Origin: Terrabacter sp. Root181
GTDB taxonomy: Bacteria > Actinomycetota > Actinomycetes > Actinomycetales > Dermatophilaceae
Direction of reading: 5' to 3'
Assembly (NCBI RefSeq): GCF_001428505.1
Contig: NZ_LMHU01000010.1
Coordinates: 186,001 to 250,000 of the forward strand
DNA length: 64,000 nt
The first letter of the stretch is position 1. Each line of letters begins with the position of its first letter. Shown here one piece after another: positions 9,255 through 18,913 of the stretch. Made by a program: the position numbers and the translations under genes. The notes beneath the pieces were generated by a model, which worked only from the letters and a program-made list of their open reading frames with translations, searched no databases and had not been told where the DNA came from.

Positions 9255-9646
9255 GCACGTACCCCCAGACCCTGGCCAAGCCGCAGCAGATCCGGTCGGC
9301 GCTGGCGATCTACCGCGTCCTCGCGACCGTCGCGGGCATCGCCCTGTTCGTGCTCATCCTCGAGATGGTCATGAAGTACGTCTTCAAGCAGACCAACGTC
9401 CTCACGGAGTACTGGAGCCCGATCCACGGGCTCATCTACTTCGCGTATGCCGTGTCCGTCGCCAACCTGGGCCTCAAGGCCGCATGGGGTCCGGTGCGGA
9501 TCGTCAAGAACCTCCTGGCCGGCTTCGTGCCCGTCCTCCCGTGGATCGCCGAGCGGCGCAACACCGTCCAGACGGAGGCGCTGCTCTCCCGCGCCTACGT
9601 CGCCGGCGACGGGACGGCGTCGGAGGGGCCCTCGCAGGGCCGTTAG
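9251..9646 (+). CDS. DUF3817 integral membrane protein
   Basis: A 131-residue membrane protein with three hydrophobic segments. It matches the DUF3817 family by its layout and by stretches such as GLIYFAYAVSVANLGLKAAWG. Function is unknown. The GTG at 9251 overlaps the SURF1 stop, and guaA begins ten bases after this gene, an order frequent in actinobacteria. A role in membrane or oxidase biogenesis would only be guessed from the SURF1 neighbour. Confidence 0.85.
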   Translation: MSTYPQTLAKPQQIRSALAIYRVLATVAGIALFVLILEMVMKYVFKQTNVLTEYWSPIHGLIYFAYAVSVANLGLKAAWGPVRIVKNLLAGFVPVLPWIAERRNTVQTEALLSRAYVAGDGTASEGPSQGR

Positions 9647-9649
9647 GCT
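9644..9649 (+). promoter_or_regulatory. -10 hexamer for a leaderless guaA transcript
   Basis: TAGGCT ends six bases before the guaA GTG at 9656 and overlaps the very end of the preceding gene. The spacing suggests that guaA can be transcribed from its own start codon. Confidence 0.5.
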
Positions 9650-9655
9650 TGGCGC

Positions 9656-11245
9656 GTGACCGACGCGCAGCCGACCGACCTGCAGAGCCACCCCGTCCTC
9701 GTCGTCGACTTCGGCGCCCAGTACGCCCAGCTGATCGCCCGGCGGGTGCGTGAGGCGCAGGTCTACAGCGAGGTCGTGCCCCACTCGATGGCCGTGGCCG
9801 ACTTGCTCGCCAAGGAGCCGGCCGCGATCATCCTGTCCGGTGGGCCCAGCTCCGTCTACGAGGACGGCGCCCCGCGGCTCGACCCGGCGCTGCTCGAGGC
9901 GGGCGTCCCCGTCTTCGGCATGTGCTACGGCTTCCAGTCGATGGCGCAGGCCCTCGGTGGCACCGTCGCCCGCACCGGCGCCCGCGAGTACGGCAAGACC
10001 GACGCCGCCATCAGCGACGTCGCGTCGACCCTCTTCGACGGCCAGCCTCCCAGCCAGACCGTCTGGATGTCGCACGGCGACTCCGTGAGCGCGGCGCCTG
10101 AGGGCTTCGCCGTCACGGCCACGACGGCCGGCACGCCGGTCGCGGCCTTCGAGGACGACGGCCGACGCCTGTACGGCGTCCAGTGGCACCCCGAGGTGCT
10201 CCACTCCGAGCAGGGCCAGCGCGTCCTCGAGAACTTCCTCTGGAAGGGCGCGGGCATTACGCCGGACTGGACCCCCGGGCACGTCGTCGACGACCTCGTG
10301 ACGACGATCCGCGAGCAGGTGGGCGAGGACCGCGTCCTCTGCGCCCTCTCCGGCGGCGTCGACTCGTCCGTCGCAGCCGCCTTGGTGCAGAAGGCGGTCG
10401 GCGACCAGCTGACCTGTGTGTTCGTCGACCACGGACTGCTCCGCGAGGGTGAGGCCGAGCAGGTCGAGCAGGACTTCGTGCACGCCACCGGTGTCGACCT
10501 CGTCGTCGTCGACGCACGCGAGCGCTTCCTCGACGCGCTCGCCGGCGTCACCGACCCCGAGTCCAAGCGCAAGATCATCGGCGAGCAGTTCATCCGCGTC
10601 TTCGAGCAGGCGGCCCGTGACGTCGTCCACGACCGCGGCGACGAGGAGCACCCCGTCAAGTGGCTCGTGCAGGGCACGCTCTACCCCGACGTCGTCGAGT
10701 CCGGCGGCGGCGAGGGCGCGGCCAACATCAAGAGCCACCACAACGTCGGTGGCCTGCCCGACGACCTCCAGTTCTCCCTCATCGAGCCGCTGCGCACCCT
10801 CTTCAAGGACGAGGTGCGCCAGGTCGGTCTCGAGCTCGGCGTGCCCGAGGTCATCGTGTGGCGCCAGCCGTTCCCGGGCCCCGGCCTCGGCATCCGCATC
10901 ATCGGTGCCGTCGACGCCGAGCGCCTCGCGATCCTGCGTCGCGCCGACGCGATCGCCCGCGAGGAGCTGACGAGGGCGGCCCTCGACCGCGACATCTGGC
11001 AGTGCCCCGTGGTGCTGCTCGCCGACGTCCGCTCGGTCGGTGTCCAGGGCGACGGCCGCACCTACGGTCACCCCGTCGTGCTGCGGCCCGTGGCGTCCGA
11101 GGACGCCATGACCGCCGACTGGGCCCGGGTGCCCTACGACGTGCTCGCGACGATCTCGACCCGCATCACCAACGAGGTCGAAGAGGTCAACCGCGTCGTC
11201 CTCGACGTCACGAGCAAGCCGCCGGGCACCATCGAGTGGGAGTGA
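9656..11245 (+). CDS. guaA: GMP synthase (glutamine-hydrolysing)
   Basis: Converts XMP to GMP using ATP and glutamine. The product is 529 residues. An N-terminal class I glutamine amidotransferase has the nucleophile in GMCYGFQ (Cys 90) and a His-Glu pair in QWHPEV. It is followed by the ATP pyrophosphatase domain with the P-loop SGGVDSS from residue 232 and the C-terminal dimerisation domain ending KPPGTIEWE. Length and motifs are full. GTG 9656 gives the usual N-terminus running into [17 protein letters not shown]. It follows DUF3817 by ten bases and has its own -10-like element. Confidence 0.98.
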   Translation: MTDAQPTDLQSHPVLVVDFGAQYAQLIARRVREAQVYSEVVPHSMAVADLLAKEPAAIILSGGPSSVYEDGAPRLDPALLEAGVPVFGMCYGFQSMAQALGGTVARTGAREYGKTDAAISDVASTLFDGQPPSQTVWMSHGDSVSAAPEGFAVTATTAGTPVAAFEDDGRRLYGVQWHPEVLHSEQGQRVLENFLWKGAGITPDWTPGHVVDDLVTTIREQVGEDRVLCALSGGVDSSVAAALVQKAVGDQLTCVFVDHGLLREGEAEQVEQDFVHATGVDLVVVDARERFLDALAGVTDPESKRKIIGEQFIRVFEQAARDVVHDRGDEEHPVKWLVQGTLYPDVVESGGGEGAANIKSHHNVGGLPDDLQFSLIEPLRTLFKDEVRQVGLELGVPEVIVWRQPFPGPGLGIRIIGAVDAERLAILRRADAIAREELTRAALDRDIWQCPVVLLADVRSVGVQGDGRTYGHPVVLRPVASEDAMTADWARVPYDVLATISTRITNEVEEVNRVVLDVTSKPPGTIEWE

Positions 11246-11263
11246 CCGCCTGACCCACGCTCA

Positions 11264-11374
11264 ACCGTCGAGGGGCCACGTCTGGCCGCCTCGGCACCGT
11301 CGAAAGGTCACGTCTCGCCGCGAGGGGTGACCTTTCGACTGAAGTGGGGCGGGCCGTAGTGGCCTCTCGACGGT
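11264..11374. repeat. 111-bp F-F-R-R cluster of the ACCGTCGAGAGGCCACGT repeat
   Basis: Between the convergent ends of guaA and the secreted protein gene. It begins ACCGTCGAGGGGCCACGT and ends GTGGCCTCTCGACGGT, forming an outer inverted repeat. Inside, GTCGAAAGGTCAC pairs with GTGACCTTTCGAC. Two forward units are thus followed by two reverse units, giving nested hairpins. The same architecture and length recur at 43869-43980. It may act as a bidirectional terminator or a REP-like element. Confidence 0.8.
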
Positions 11375-11850
11375 CAGCGGCCGGTGGCAGCGATGTACGT
11401 CCCGCCGTTGCTCAGCGGGTTGAGCAGGACGGCGGGGGCCAGGCACCGTGTCGGGAGGGTCACATGGGTCTCGATGACGGCGTCACCCGCGCTGCTGAAG
11501 GGCACTGGATCCGTCATGCGCAGGTCCTTGCCGTTGCACACGACGGTGGCCGACAGGGTCGCGAGCGGGTTGTCACCCCGGGTCGGGATGATGAGGCCCT
11601 CGACGTCCACCGAGAGGTCGCCGTCGGCGCGCAGGCGGGCCGTGCCCTCCGAGATGACCCATGGTGCGCCACCCCGGACGAGCCCGAAGAGCGGCGGGTC
11701 GGTGAGCTGGCTGCCCTGGAGCGGGGCCCGGAGGATGTCGCTGCGCGGGACGCCGCCGGCGTCGGCCGAGGCGCTCGAGGTGGCGGCAAGGGCTGAGACG
11801 CCGATGACGGCACCGGCGAGGAAGGCTGCGGTACGAGAGATCGCGTGCAT
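11374..11850 (-). CDS. Small secreted protein of unknown function
   Basis: A 158-residue protein with a clear Sec signal peptide (MHAISRTAAFLAGAVIGVSALAA, cleavage near residues 28-30). The mature part of about 130 residues has no helices long enough for a membrane span. It contains the conserved-looking stretch GGAPWVISEGTARLRADGDLSVDVEGLIIP and two cysteines that could pair (VVCNGK and PTRCLA). I do not recognise a family with certainty. It lies divergent from the asparagine-synthase-like gene, and its stop codon touches the repeat cluster behind it. Confidence 0.75.
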   Translation of the reverse strand: MHAISRTAAFLAGAVIGVSALAATSSASADAGGVPRSDILRAPLQGSQLTDPPLFGLVRGGAPWVISEGTARLRADGDLSVDVEGLIIPTRGDNPLATLSATVVCNGKDLRMTDPVPFSSAGDAVIETHVTLPTRCLAPAVLLNPLSNGGTYIAATGR

Positions 11851-12001
11851 GTCGGACTCCTGGCTGGGTGGACGGGAGAGAGAACCCCCTTGCGAGGACG
11901 ACGGTCGGCCGTCGATCGGTTCACCGGCGGCGACGGTTGGTCAGGTGGGTGGGGTGGGGTCCGCCGACCGGAGCGGGGTCGGGTCTCCCCGCGGGTCCAA
12001 C

Positions 12002-12007
12002 TAGGGT
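12002..12007 (+). promoter_or_regulatory. -10 hexamer for a leaderless start of the AsnB-like fusion gene
   Basis: TAGGGT lies seven bases before the ATG at 12015. The ATG is fixed independently because it begins MCGIAG, whose Cys 2 must be the terminal nucleophile, so this is a good anchor for the leaderless pattern in this genome. Confidence 0.55.
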
Positions 12008-12014
12008 GGAACTC

Positions 12015-14681
12015 ATGTGCGGAATCGCCGGACACCTTGGTGTCCACGCCGACGAGGCCCTGCTCGACCGACTGCTTGCCACGCACCCGGGCTCGGGCGC
12101 CGCGGCGACCGCACGGGACGGTGACGCAGGCCTCGGGGTCCGGCAGGCGCGTCCGCTCCGGGCCGTCGGGGACTCCGAGACCGACGGAGTCGCCCGGCTC
12201 GCCGTGGCCCGCGGTGGGCGGTTCACGCTCGCCCTCGACGGCGAGCTCTACAACCGCGCCGAGCTGCGCGCCGACCTCGAGACCCTCGGCCACGACTTCG
12301 GGGTTGGCAGCGACGCCGAGGTCGTCCTGGCCGCCTTCACCGAATGGGGCACCGACGGCCTCGACCGGCTCGACGGTGCGTTCGCCCTCGCGGTCTGGGA
12401 CCGCGACACGCGGCGGATGACGCTCGCGCGCGACCACTTCGGCGTGCGCCCCCTCTACGTGGCACGGGCCGGTGAGGGCTGGCTCGTCGCGAGCGAGATC
12501 GGCGGCATCCTCGACAGCGGCCTGCACGAGCGGCAGCCGGACGACCGGACCATCTACCGCTACCTACGCTTCCGCGTGCACGACGACGGCCGGTCGACCT
12601 TCTTCGCCGGCATCGAGCGCGTCGGCGCAGGCGAGGTCGTGACTCTCGGCGCCGACGTGCCGGGCGGTCTCGAGCGACGTCCCTATACGAGGCTGCGGGA
12701 GGAGCTGACGGCCCTCTCGCGCTCGCCCCGGGCCTACTCCCCGGCGGTCGCCGACGAGTTCCGCACGCTCCTGACCGCGGCCGTACGCCGTCGCGCGACC
12801 TCTTCGGGGCGCGTCGGCACCTCCCTGTCCGGCGGGCTCGACTCGGCTGCCATCGCGGCACTCCTCGACGTCGTCGAGCACGAGCCGGGTCGGTCGGCCC
12901 ATGAGGCGCAGGACACGTGGTCCGCGATCTACCCGGGGTCGCGCAACGACGAGCGCGCACACATCGACGCCGTCGTGGCTGTCCTCGGCGACCGCGTGCA
13001 GGAGCACCGCATCGAGCCGACACCGACGGAGTTCAAGAAGGACCTGCGCGACCTCGTGCGCACCCAGGAGGAGCCGCTCGTCTCGACCGGCGCCTACACG
13101 CAGTACCGCGTGCTGCGGGACGCGGCTCAGCGCGACACGGTCGTGCTCGACGGTCATGGCGGCGACGAGACGCTGGCGGGCTTCGGCCCACACCACCTCA
13201 TCCACCTTCGCGGGCTGCGCAGCCACAGTGTGGCGAGCGCCGCGACCGAGCTCGGCCACTCGATCGACGTGCTCTACCGACGTGGGCGACCGCTCATCGG
13301 CGACCGGCTGCACGGTCGCAAGGACGTGCCGGTGACGTCGCTGCTCGACGCCGACTTCGCGCGCACCCACGCCTCCGAGGGCTACGACGTCGAGCGGGCC
13401 GACCTCCGGGCCCGACTCGCAGACGACGTCTTCGCCGGCTCGCTGCCGGCGCGTCTTCGCTACACCGACAAGAACGCCCGCCGCTTCGGCGTCGCCGTGC
13501 GCATGCCGTTCGTCGACCGTGACCTCGTGCGCTTCGTCTTCGGTCTGAGCGACGACGCCCTCGTCAAGGACGGCGTCGGCAAGCGGGTGCTCCGTGACGC
13601 GATGCGTGGGCTGCTGCCCGCCTCCGTCGTCGACCGCCGCGACAAGGTCGGCGCGACGACCCCGCAGGGCGAGTGGTTCATGCGCCTCAAGAACCACATC
13701 TACGGAGAGTTCCTCTCCGAGTCGTTCGCCAACCGGCCCTACTTCGACCAGACGGCCGTGCTGCACGCCTTCGAGGGCTGGATCAAGGGCACGAACTCGA
13801 TCGACTCGATGACGGTCTGGCGCATGCTCAACCTCGAGCTGTGGCTCCAGGAGTTCTTCGACGAGCGCGAGCCCGAGCACGCCGGGCAGACCCCGCACGT
13901 CAAGACCGACTACGAGCCGAACGCCCGCAAGCAGCTCGACCTCGTGACCGCCGACGGCACGGCCGTGCGCCGCTACCCGTTGCGCACCGACCTCTACTCC
14001 CGCGAGGACGACCTCGAGGCCAGGACGCTCGGCTACATCGAGCGCTTCTTCGCAGGCCTGCCCACGGCGGTCCCCGACCATGCCGCCGCGACGGGGGGCC
14101 GCTGGTACTTCTTCATCTCCGAGAAGATCGTCGCCATCACGCAGGGCCGGTCCTACTTCATCTGGGACATCAAGGTCGGTCGCCCGGCGCGGCTGCTGAG
14201 CCGTTACGTCACGCGCACCCCCGCCGGCATCGGTCTCGGGTCACCCTTCACGATGCAGCTCGCCATCGAGGAGGCCGGCCTGCCGCGCGTGCTCTTCGCC
14301 TCGGCCGGCGGTGCGGTCGGCAAGGTGCTCGGCAGGCGAGGCCTCTTCTACGACCTCGTCGGCGGCGACATCCGTGCCATCGACGGCCCCACCGAGTACT
14401 CCGTCTACCCGGCCAACGTGTCGGCGAAGCTCGGTCCCAAGGATCCCGACGACGTCGCCGCGCACCTCTCGGCGGCGATCCGTGCGCGGGTGCCCGAGGC
14501 CTACCGAGACACGTTCGGTGGCACGGTCGTCATGGACGCCAACGACATCGGTCGCAACGTCCTCGGCAAGGACGCGCCGGGTCCCAAGGAGCGTTACGAG
14601 GCGATGTTCGCGGACAACCCGCTCGGCCAGGGGTCCGAGCAGACGCCCATGGCGATCGTCTTCGAGACACCTTCTGCCTGA
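12015..14681 (+). CDS. Asparagine-synthase-like protein fused to an F420-0:glutamyl-ligase-like domain
   Basis: An 888-residue protein with three parts. Residues 2-200 are a class II glutamine amidotransferase beginning MCGIAG, so Cys 2 is the nucleophile after Met removal. Residues 235-615 are an ATP-pyrophosphatase asparagine-synthase domain with SGGLDS at 272-277. Residues about 640-885 are extra compared with AsnB (510-640 residues). That part resembles the CofE/F420-0:gamma-glutamyl ligase superfamily, with FFISEKIVAITQGR, then YSVYPANV.AKLGPKDPDD, VVMDANDIGRNVLG and NPLGQGSEQTPM. Glutamine would supply ammonia to an adenylated carboxylate, and the extra domain could add an amino acid. 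The true substrate is unknown. It stands alone, with a leaderless-type promoter. Confidence 0.88.
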   Translation: MCGIAGHLGVHADEALLDRLLATHPGSGAAATARDGDAGLGVRQARPLRAVGDSETDGVARLAVARGGRFTLALDGELYNRAELRADLETLGHDFGVGSDAEVVLAAFTEWGTDGLDRLDGAFALAVWDRDTRRMTLARDHFGVRPLYVARAGEGWLVASEIGGILDSGLHERQPDDRTIYRYLRFRVHDDGRSTFFAGIERVGAGEVVTLGADVPGGLERRPYTRLREELTALSRSPRAYSPAVADEFRTLLTAAVRRRATSSGRVGTSLSGGLDSAAIAALLDVVEHEPGRSAHEAQDTWSAIYPGSRNDERAHIDAVVAVLGDRVQEHRIEPTPTEFKKDLRDLVRTQEEPLVSTGAYTQYRVLRDAAQRDTVVLDGHGGDETLAGFGPHHLIHLRGLRSHSVASAATELGHSIDVLYRRGRPLIGDRLHGRKDVPVTSLLDADFARTHASEGYDVERADLRARLADDVFAGSLPARLRYTDKNARRFGVAVRMPFVDRDLVRFVFGLSDDALVKDGVGKRVLRDAMRGLLPASVVDRRDKVGATTPQGEWFMRLKNHIYGEFLSESFANRPYFDQTAVLHAFEGWIKGTNSIDSMTVWRMLNLELWLQEFFDEREPEHAGQTPHVKTDYEPNARKQLDLVTADGTAVRRYPLRTDLYSREDDLEARTLGYIERFFAGLPTAVPDHAAATGGRWYFFISEKIVAITQGRSYFIWDIKVGRPARLLSRYVTRTPAGIGLGSPFTMQLAIEEAGLPRVLFASAGGAVGKVLGRRGLFYDLVGGDIRAIDGPTEYSVYPANVSAKLGPKDPDDVAAHLSAAIRARVPEAYRDTFGGTVVMDANDIGRNVLGKDAPGPKERYEAMFADNPLGQGSEQTPMAIVFETPSA

Positions 14682-14721
14682 AGGCTTTTCGTATGCCGTC
14701 CGGCGTCGAGGCGGCGGCGCG

Positions 14722-16398
14722 TCAGCTCTCGATGAGGGAGTCGCGCACCTGCTTGCGCAGGACCTTGCCGATCTGCGAGCGCGGCAGCTCGTCGACGACG
14801 ACGACACGTCGCGGCACCTTGTAGGCGGCGAGGTCCGACCGGCAGCGGGCCCGGACGGCCTCGACGTCGAGCTCGACCCCCGGCTCGGTCGTCACCGCCG
14901 CCACGACGTCCTCGCTGCCGTCGTGCCTGGGCAGGCCGACGACCGCGGCGTCGGTGATGCCCGGCACGGTGCGCAGCACGGCCTCGACCTCCGACGGCAT
15001 GACGTTGAAGCCGCCGGTGATGATGATCTCCTTGATGCGGTCGACGATCGAGACGAAGCCCTCGGGGTCGACGACGACGATGTCGCAGGTGCGGAACCAG
15101 CCACCGTCGAGCAGGGCGGCGGCGGTCTCGTCGGGCCTGCCCCAGTAGCCGCCGAAGACCTGCGGTCCGCGGATGAGCAGCTCGCCCCGCTCGCCGGGGG
15201 CGCGGTCCCGGGTCGGGTCCTCGGGGTCGACGACGCGGATGTCGGTGCTCGGGAAGGGAACGCCGACCGCGCCCGGCCGACGCTCGCTGCCGATGGGGTT
15301 GCCGATCGCCACGGGCGACGTCTCGGTGAGGCCGTAGCCCTCGACGAGCAGGCCGCCCGTCACGTCCTCCCAGAGCTCGAGCGTCTCCCGCGGTAGCGCC
15401 ATGGCGCCGGAGATCGCGAACCGCGTTGCCGTCAGGTCGATCCCGCGCTCGCGTGCGGCGGTCGCGAGGCGCTCGTAGATCGGCGGCACGGCGGGCAGGA
15501 ACGTCGGTGGGTGTCTCTTCGCTGCTTCGAGCACGAGCTCGACGTCGAACCGCGGGAAGAGGACGAGGCGTGCACCCATGCTCATCGCGAAGGTCAGGCA
15601 CAGCGTGAGGCCGTAGGCGTGGAACATCGGCAGCACGGCGTAGACCACCTCCTGCCCCGGCGTCAGGCCGGGCACCCACGCGCGGCCCTGGGCGGCGTTG
15701 GCCATGAGGTTGCGATGACTGAGCATCGCGCCCTTGGGGACACCGGTCGTGCCGCTCGTGTACTGGATCGCGGCGAGGTCTCCCACGGACGGCAGCGGAG
15801 TCGAGGGGTCGACGGGGCCGTGGCCGACGAGGTCGGACCACGGTGTGGTGCCCGGCGCGGGTCCGGTGAGCTGGGCGCGCAGGGCCCGGGCCCGGGCGAC
15901 GGGCAGTCGCAGGGCGATCCGCTTCGTCCAGGGCATGGACGCCGTGATGTCGACGGCGACGACGTGCGGGACACCGGGGAGCGAGGTGATGGACGCAGCC
16001 ATCCGGTCCCAGGCGATCGCGACGGTCGCGCCGTGGTCGGCGAACTGGTGGGCCATCTCGGTCGGGGTGTAGAGCGGGTTGTGCTCGACGACGACGGCGC
16101 CGAGCCGGAGCACCCCGTAGAACGCGACGATGTGCTCGGGGCAGTTCGGCAGCACGAGTGCCACCCGGTCGCCCGCGTCGACCCCGAGTCGCCGCAGACC
16201 CTCGGCCGCCAGGTCGACTCGGCGCCCGAGCTCGGTGTAGGTCAGCTCGGCGCCGAAGAACTCCAGCGCCGGTCGGTCGGCGTACGTCGCCACGGCGTCG
16301 GCGAGCAGGTCGACGAGCGAGGAGACGGGTGGGTCGATCTCGGCAGGAACCCCTTCGGCGTAGTGGGCCACCCACGTGTGCTCCAGTCCCGCCGTCAT
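14722..16398 (-). CDS. Acyl-CoA ligase (long-chain fatty-acid type, AMP-forming)
   Basis: Activates a carboxylate with ATP and joins it to CoA through an acyl-adenylate. The product has 558 residues, the usual length. The AMP-binding loop YTSGTTGVPKGAM, the GYGLTETSP motif, the D-x-x-R hinge region VSIVDRIKEIIITGGFNV and the C-terminal catalytic lysine in LPRSQIGKVLRK are all present. The ATG at 16398 has GGAGG about six bases upstream; an earlier in-frame start would add 35 low-complexity residues. It is convergent with the AsnB-like gene, 40 bases away. A fatty-acid substrate is most likely but other aryl or alkyl acids are possible. Confidence 0.93.
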   Translation of the reverse strand: MTAGLEHTWVAHYAEGVPAEIDPPVSSLVDLLADAVATYADRPALEFFGAELTYTELGRRVDLAAEGLRRLGVDAGDRVALVLPNCPEHIVAFYGVLRLGAVVVEHNPLYTPTEMAHQFADHGATVAIAWDRMAASITSLPGVPHVVAVDITASMPWTKRIALRLPVARARALRAQLTGPAPGTTPWSDLVGHGPVDPSTPLPSVGDLAAIQYTSGTTGVPKGAMLSHRNLMANAAQGRAWVPGLTPGQEVVYAVLPMFHAYGLTLCLTFAMSMGARLVLFPRFDVELVLEAAKRHPPTFLPAVPPIYERLATAARERGIDLTATRFAISGAMALPRETLELWEDVTGGLLVEGYGLTETSPVAIGNPIGSERRPGAVGVPFPSTDIRVVDPEDPTRDRAPGERGELLIRGPQVFGGYWGRPDETAAALLDGGWFRTCDIVVVDPEGFVSIVDRIKEIIITGGFNVMPSEVEAVLRTVPGITDAAVVGLPRHDGSEDVVAAVTTEPGVELDVEAVRARCRSDLAAYKVPRRVVVVDELPRSQIGKVLRKQVRDSLIES

Positions 16399-16518
16399 CC
16401 GAGCCTCCGCTCCACGCCTGCCGCCGCGCGGCGCGGCACGACCAGTATGGCGGGAGCGGGCGGGCGGGTGGGCGCGCGCCCGAGCCACACGGCATACGCC
16501 CACCGTGCTCGCGAGGCA

Positions 16519-18858
16519 TCAGCGCGGCGCACGGTGCCGACCGCCGCGGCGGGCAGGAGCGGTCGTGACCGGACCCGCGGGGACGAGCGCGAAGGCACCC
16601 TCCTCCTCCTGGCTGTTGTGCAGGCGGCACACGGCATAGAGGCCGTAGAGCAGCCGGCGCAGCTCGGTGACGTCCTCAGGTGCGACGGCCCCGGGCTCGA
16701 GCTCGTCGAGCAGGCGCCGCAGCCGCGAGACCTGGTGCTCGATCTCGGCGTGCGTCCGACGCATGGTCGTCGTCGCCGGCCCGCCGAGCGCCCGGGCCAC
16801 GAGTGGCATGAGCTCCGCCTCGTCGGCGCGCTCGTGCGGGATCAGCTCGACCTCCAGGCGGTCGAGGAGCGCGCGCGCCGGGCGGAGGTCGCAGTCACGC
16901 GTGTGCAGCCCGTCGGCGACGGCGCGGACCTGCTCGACGGCCGCGATCGCGGCGTCGTGCCCGACGCGCAGACGGCGGGCCGTCGCCACGTCCTCGGCCG
17001 ACATCGGCACGGTGTGCAGGCGGCTCGGGAGCAGCGCGCGCAGGGCGATGCCGATCGCGAGCACGTCGATGCCCTCCTGGAGCACGGCACCCGCTGCCGG
17101 CGGAAGGAGGCCGGCCGCGGCCGCGACCATCGCCACGAGCGAGAGACCCATCCCGACGACCACCGCCTCCATCGCGATCCGGTGGGACCGCCGGGCGATG
17201 AGGATCGCGTCGGCGACGGCGTCGACCCGGTCCACCGTCAGCACGACGTCGGCGGCCTCGGACGACGCGGTGGCGCCACGGGCGGCGAGGGCGACGCCCA
17301 CTCCGGCTGCGGCCAGGGCGGGTGCGTCGTTGACGCCGTCGCCGACCATGACGGTCCGCGCCGCTGCCGACTCGTCGCGGATGGCGGCCAGCTTGTCGGC
17401 AGGGTCGCGGTCGGCGAGGACGGCGTCGACTCCGACGATCCGGCCGACGGTCTCGGCGATGTCGGCGCGGTCGCCGGTGAGCAGGACGGTCCGGCGGATC
17501 CCCACCTCGCGAAGGGCCGACACCATGCGCGGTGCGTCCGCGCGCACCGGGTCCTCGAGCAGGAAGGCGCCGGCCGGAGTGCCGTCGACGGCGACGAAGA
17601 CCGTGAGGCACCCGTCGAGGGCGGCCCGGCGGCGCACCTGCCGCAGCCACGCCGGGTCGCTGTCGCCGACGATCCACCGAGCCTTGCCGAGCCGGACCCG
17701 TGTCCCACCGACGACGCCCTCGAGGCCGTAGCCGTGCACCTCCTGGACGTCCGTGGGGAGCACGAGGTCGAGCCCGCGGCCGCGGGCGGCCCCGACGAGG
17801 GCGCTCGCGAGCGGGTGGGGGGAGACCTGGTCGAGGGAGGCCGCGAGGCGCAGGACCTCCGGGGCGGGCGGGGCGCCGGGGGCGACGACGACGGATGCCA
17901 GCTCCGGCCGGCCGTGGGTGAGCGTGCCCGTCTTGTCGAAGAGCACGACCTCGCCGGCCGCGAGGGCCTCCAGCGCCGCGCCACCCTTGACGACGACGCC
18001 GATGCGCGATGCACGGGACAGGCCCGACATGATCGCCACCGGGGCGGCGAGCAGGAGCGGGCACGGGGTCGCGACGACGAGGACGGCGACGGCGCGCAGC
18101 GGGGAGCCGGAGACGGCCCAAGCGGCCCCGGCGAGCGCCAGCGTCAGCGGGACGAAGAGGACGGCGAAACGGTCGGCCGTGCGCACGAAGGGGGCCGACG
18201 TCGCCTGCGCCTGCTCGACGAGCCGGACGACGTTGGCGTAGGTCGAGTCCGAGGCCGACGACGTGGCCACGACGTCGACCGGAGGACCGACGGCGACCAC
18301 CCCGCTGCGGACGTCGTCGCCGTTCGGGCGCTCGACAGGCATCGGCTCGCCCGTCAGGGCCGACTCGTCGAACGTGCCACTCGAGAGCAGTCGAGCGTCG
18401 ACCGGCACGACCTCGCCCGTGCCGACGACGAGCACGTCACCCGGGACGACCTCCTCCACCGGTATGCCGTCCACGCGGTCGCCGGTGCGCCGCCGGGCTG
18501 TCCGCGGCGTCCGCTCGACGAGCAGGCGCAGCTCCCGGTCCGCGCGCGCCGCAGCACGGGCCTCGAGCAGGCGACCGCTCGCGAGCATGAGGGTGACCAT
18601 GGCGCCCGCGAACTCCTCACCCACCCAGAGCGCGCCCGCCAGCGCCAGGACGGCGATGACGTCGACCGTGGGGCGTCGCTCGGCGACCGAGCGCACCGTC
18701 CAGACCAGGGAGAGTGCGAGCCCGAGCACGGTGGCGGCGACCCACAGGGCCCGTGCCACCTCGTCGGACCCGACCACGGCGGCGATCCCACCGCCGGCCA
18801 GCAGCATGGCCGACGTGACGAAGAAGACCGCAGGTGAGCGGCCGCGCCACCAGGTCAC
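16519..18858 (-). CDS. P1B-type metal-transporting ATPase with C-terminal hemerythrin-like domain
   Basis: Metal-efflux ATPase of 779 residues. Helices 1-2 (residues 8-50), the actuator motif TGEPMPV, the membrane metal site TPCPLLL (Cys 266), the phosphorylated aspartate in DKTGTLT (Asp 308), the HP motif SPHPLA and the hinge VMVGDGVNDAPALAAA are present. No N-terminal metal-binding domain is seen. About residues 620-765 form an HHE/hemerythrin-like domain with candidate iron ligands in IPHERADEAELMP, HAEIEH and RLHNSQEEEGAF. P1B-5 ATPases with such a C-terminal domain (for example Nia of Sinorhizobium) export nickel and iron, so Ni/Fe is the best guess. It follows the acyl-CoA ligase's 5' side and reads as a single gene. 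Confidence 0.92.
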   Translation of the reverse strand: MTWWRGRSPAVFFVTSAMLLAGGGIAAVVGSDEVARALWVAATVLGLALSLVWTVRSVAERRPTVDVIAVLALAGALWVGEEFAGAMVTLMLASGRLLEARAAARADRELRLLVERTPRTARRRTGDRVDGIPVEEVVPGDVLVVGTGEVVPVDARLLSSGTFDESALTGEPMPVERPNGDDVRSGVVAVGPPVDVVATSSASDSTYANVVRLVEQAQATSAPFVRTADRFAVLFVPLTLALAGAAWAVSGSPLRAVAVLVVATPCPLLLAAPVAIMSGLSRASRIGVVVKGGAALEALAAGEVVLFDKTGTLTHGRPELASVVVAPGAPPAPEVLRLAASLDQVSPHPLASALVGAARGRGLDLVLPTDVQEVHGYGLEGVVGGTRVRLGKARWIVGDSDPAWLRQVRRRAALDGCLTVFVAVDGTPAGAFLLEDPVRADAPRMVSALREVGIRRTVLLTGDRADIAETVGRIVGVDAVLADRDPADKLAAIRDESAAARTVMVGDGVNDAPALAAAGVGVALAARGATASSEAADVVLTVDRVDAVADAILIARRSHRIAMEAVVVGMGLSLVAMVAAAAGLLPPAAGAVLQEGIDVLAIGIALRALLPSRLHTVPMSAEDVATARRLRVGHDAAIAAVEQVRAVADGLHTRDCDLRPARALLDRLEVELIPHERADEAELMPLVARALGGPATTTMRRTHAEIEHQVSRLRRLLDELEPGAVAPEDVTELRRLLYGLYAVCRLHNSQEEEGAFALVPAGPVTTAPARRGGRHRAPR

Positions 18859-18913
18859 CCCTCCATGATCCGCCGCTCGTGAGGGCGCGGAACGCGTTGG
18901 GGACGGGCGTCAC

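Noticed and set aside
11374-16398. The secreted protein, AsnB-like fusion and acyl-CoA ligase as a lasso-peptide or NRPS cluster
   Set aside because: No precursor peptide, RiPP protease, RRE domain, carrier protein or transporter is present, and the genes lie on different strands.
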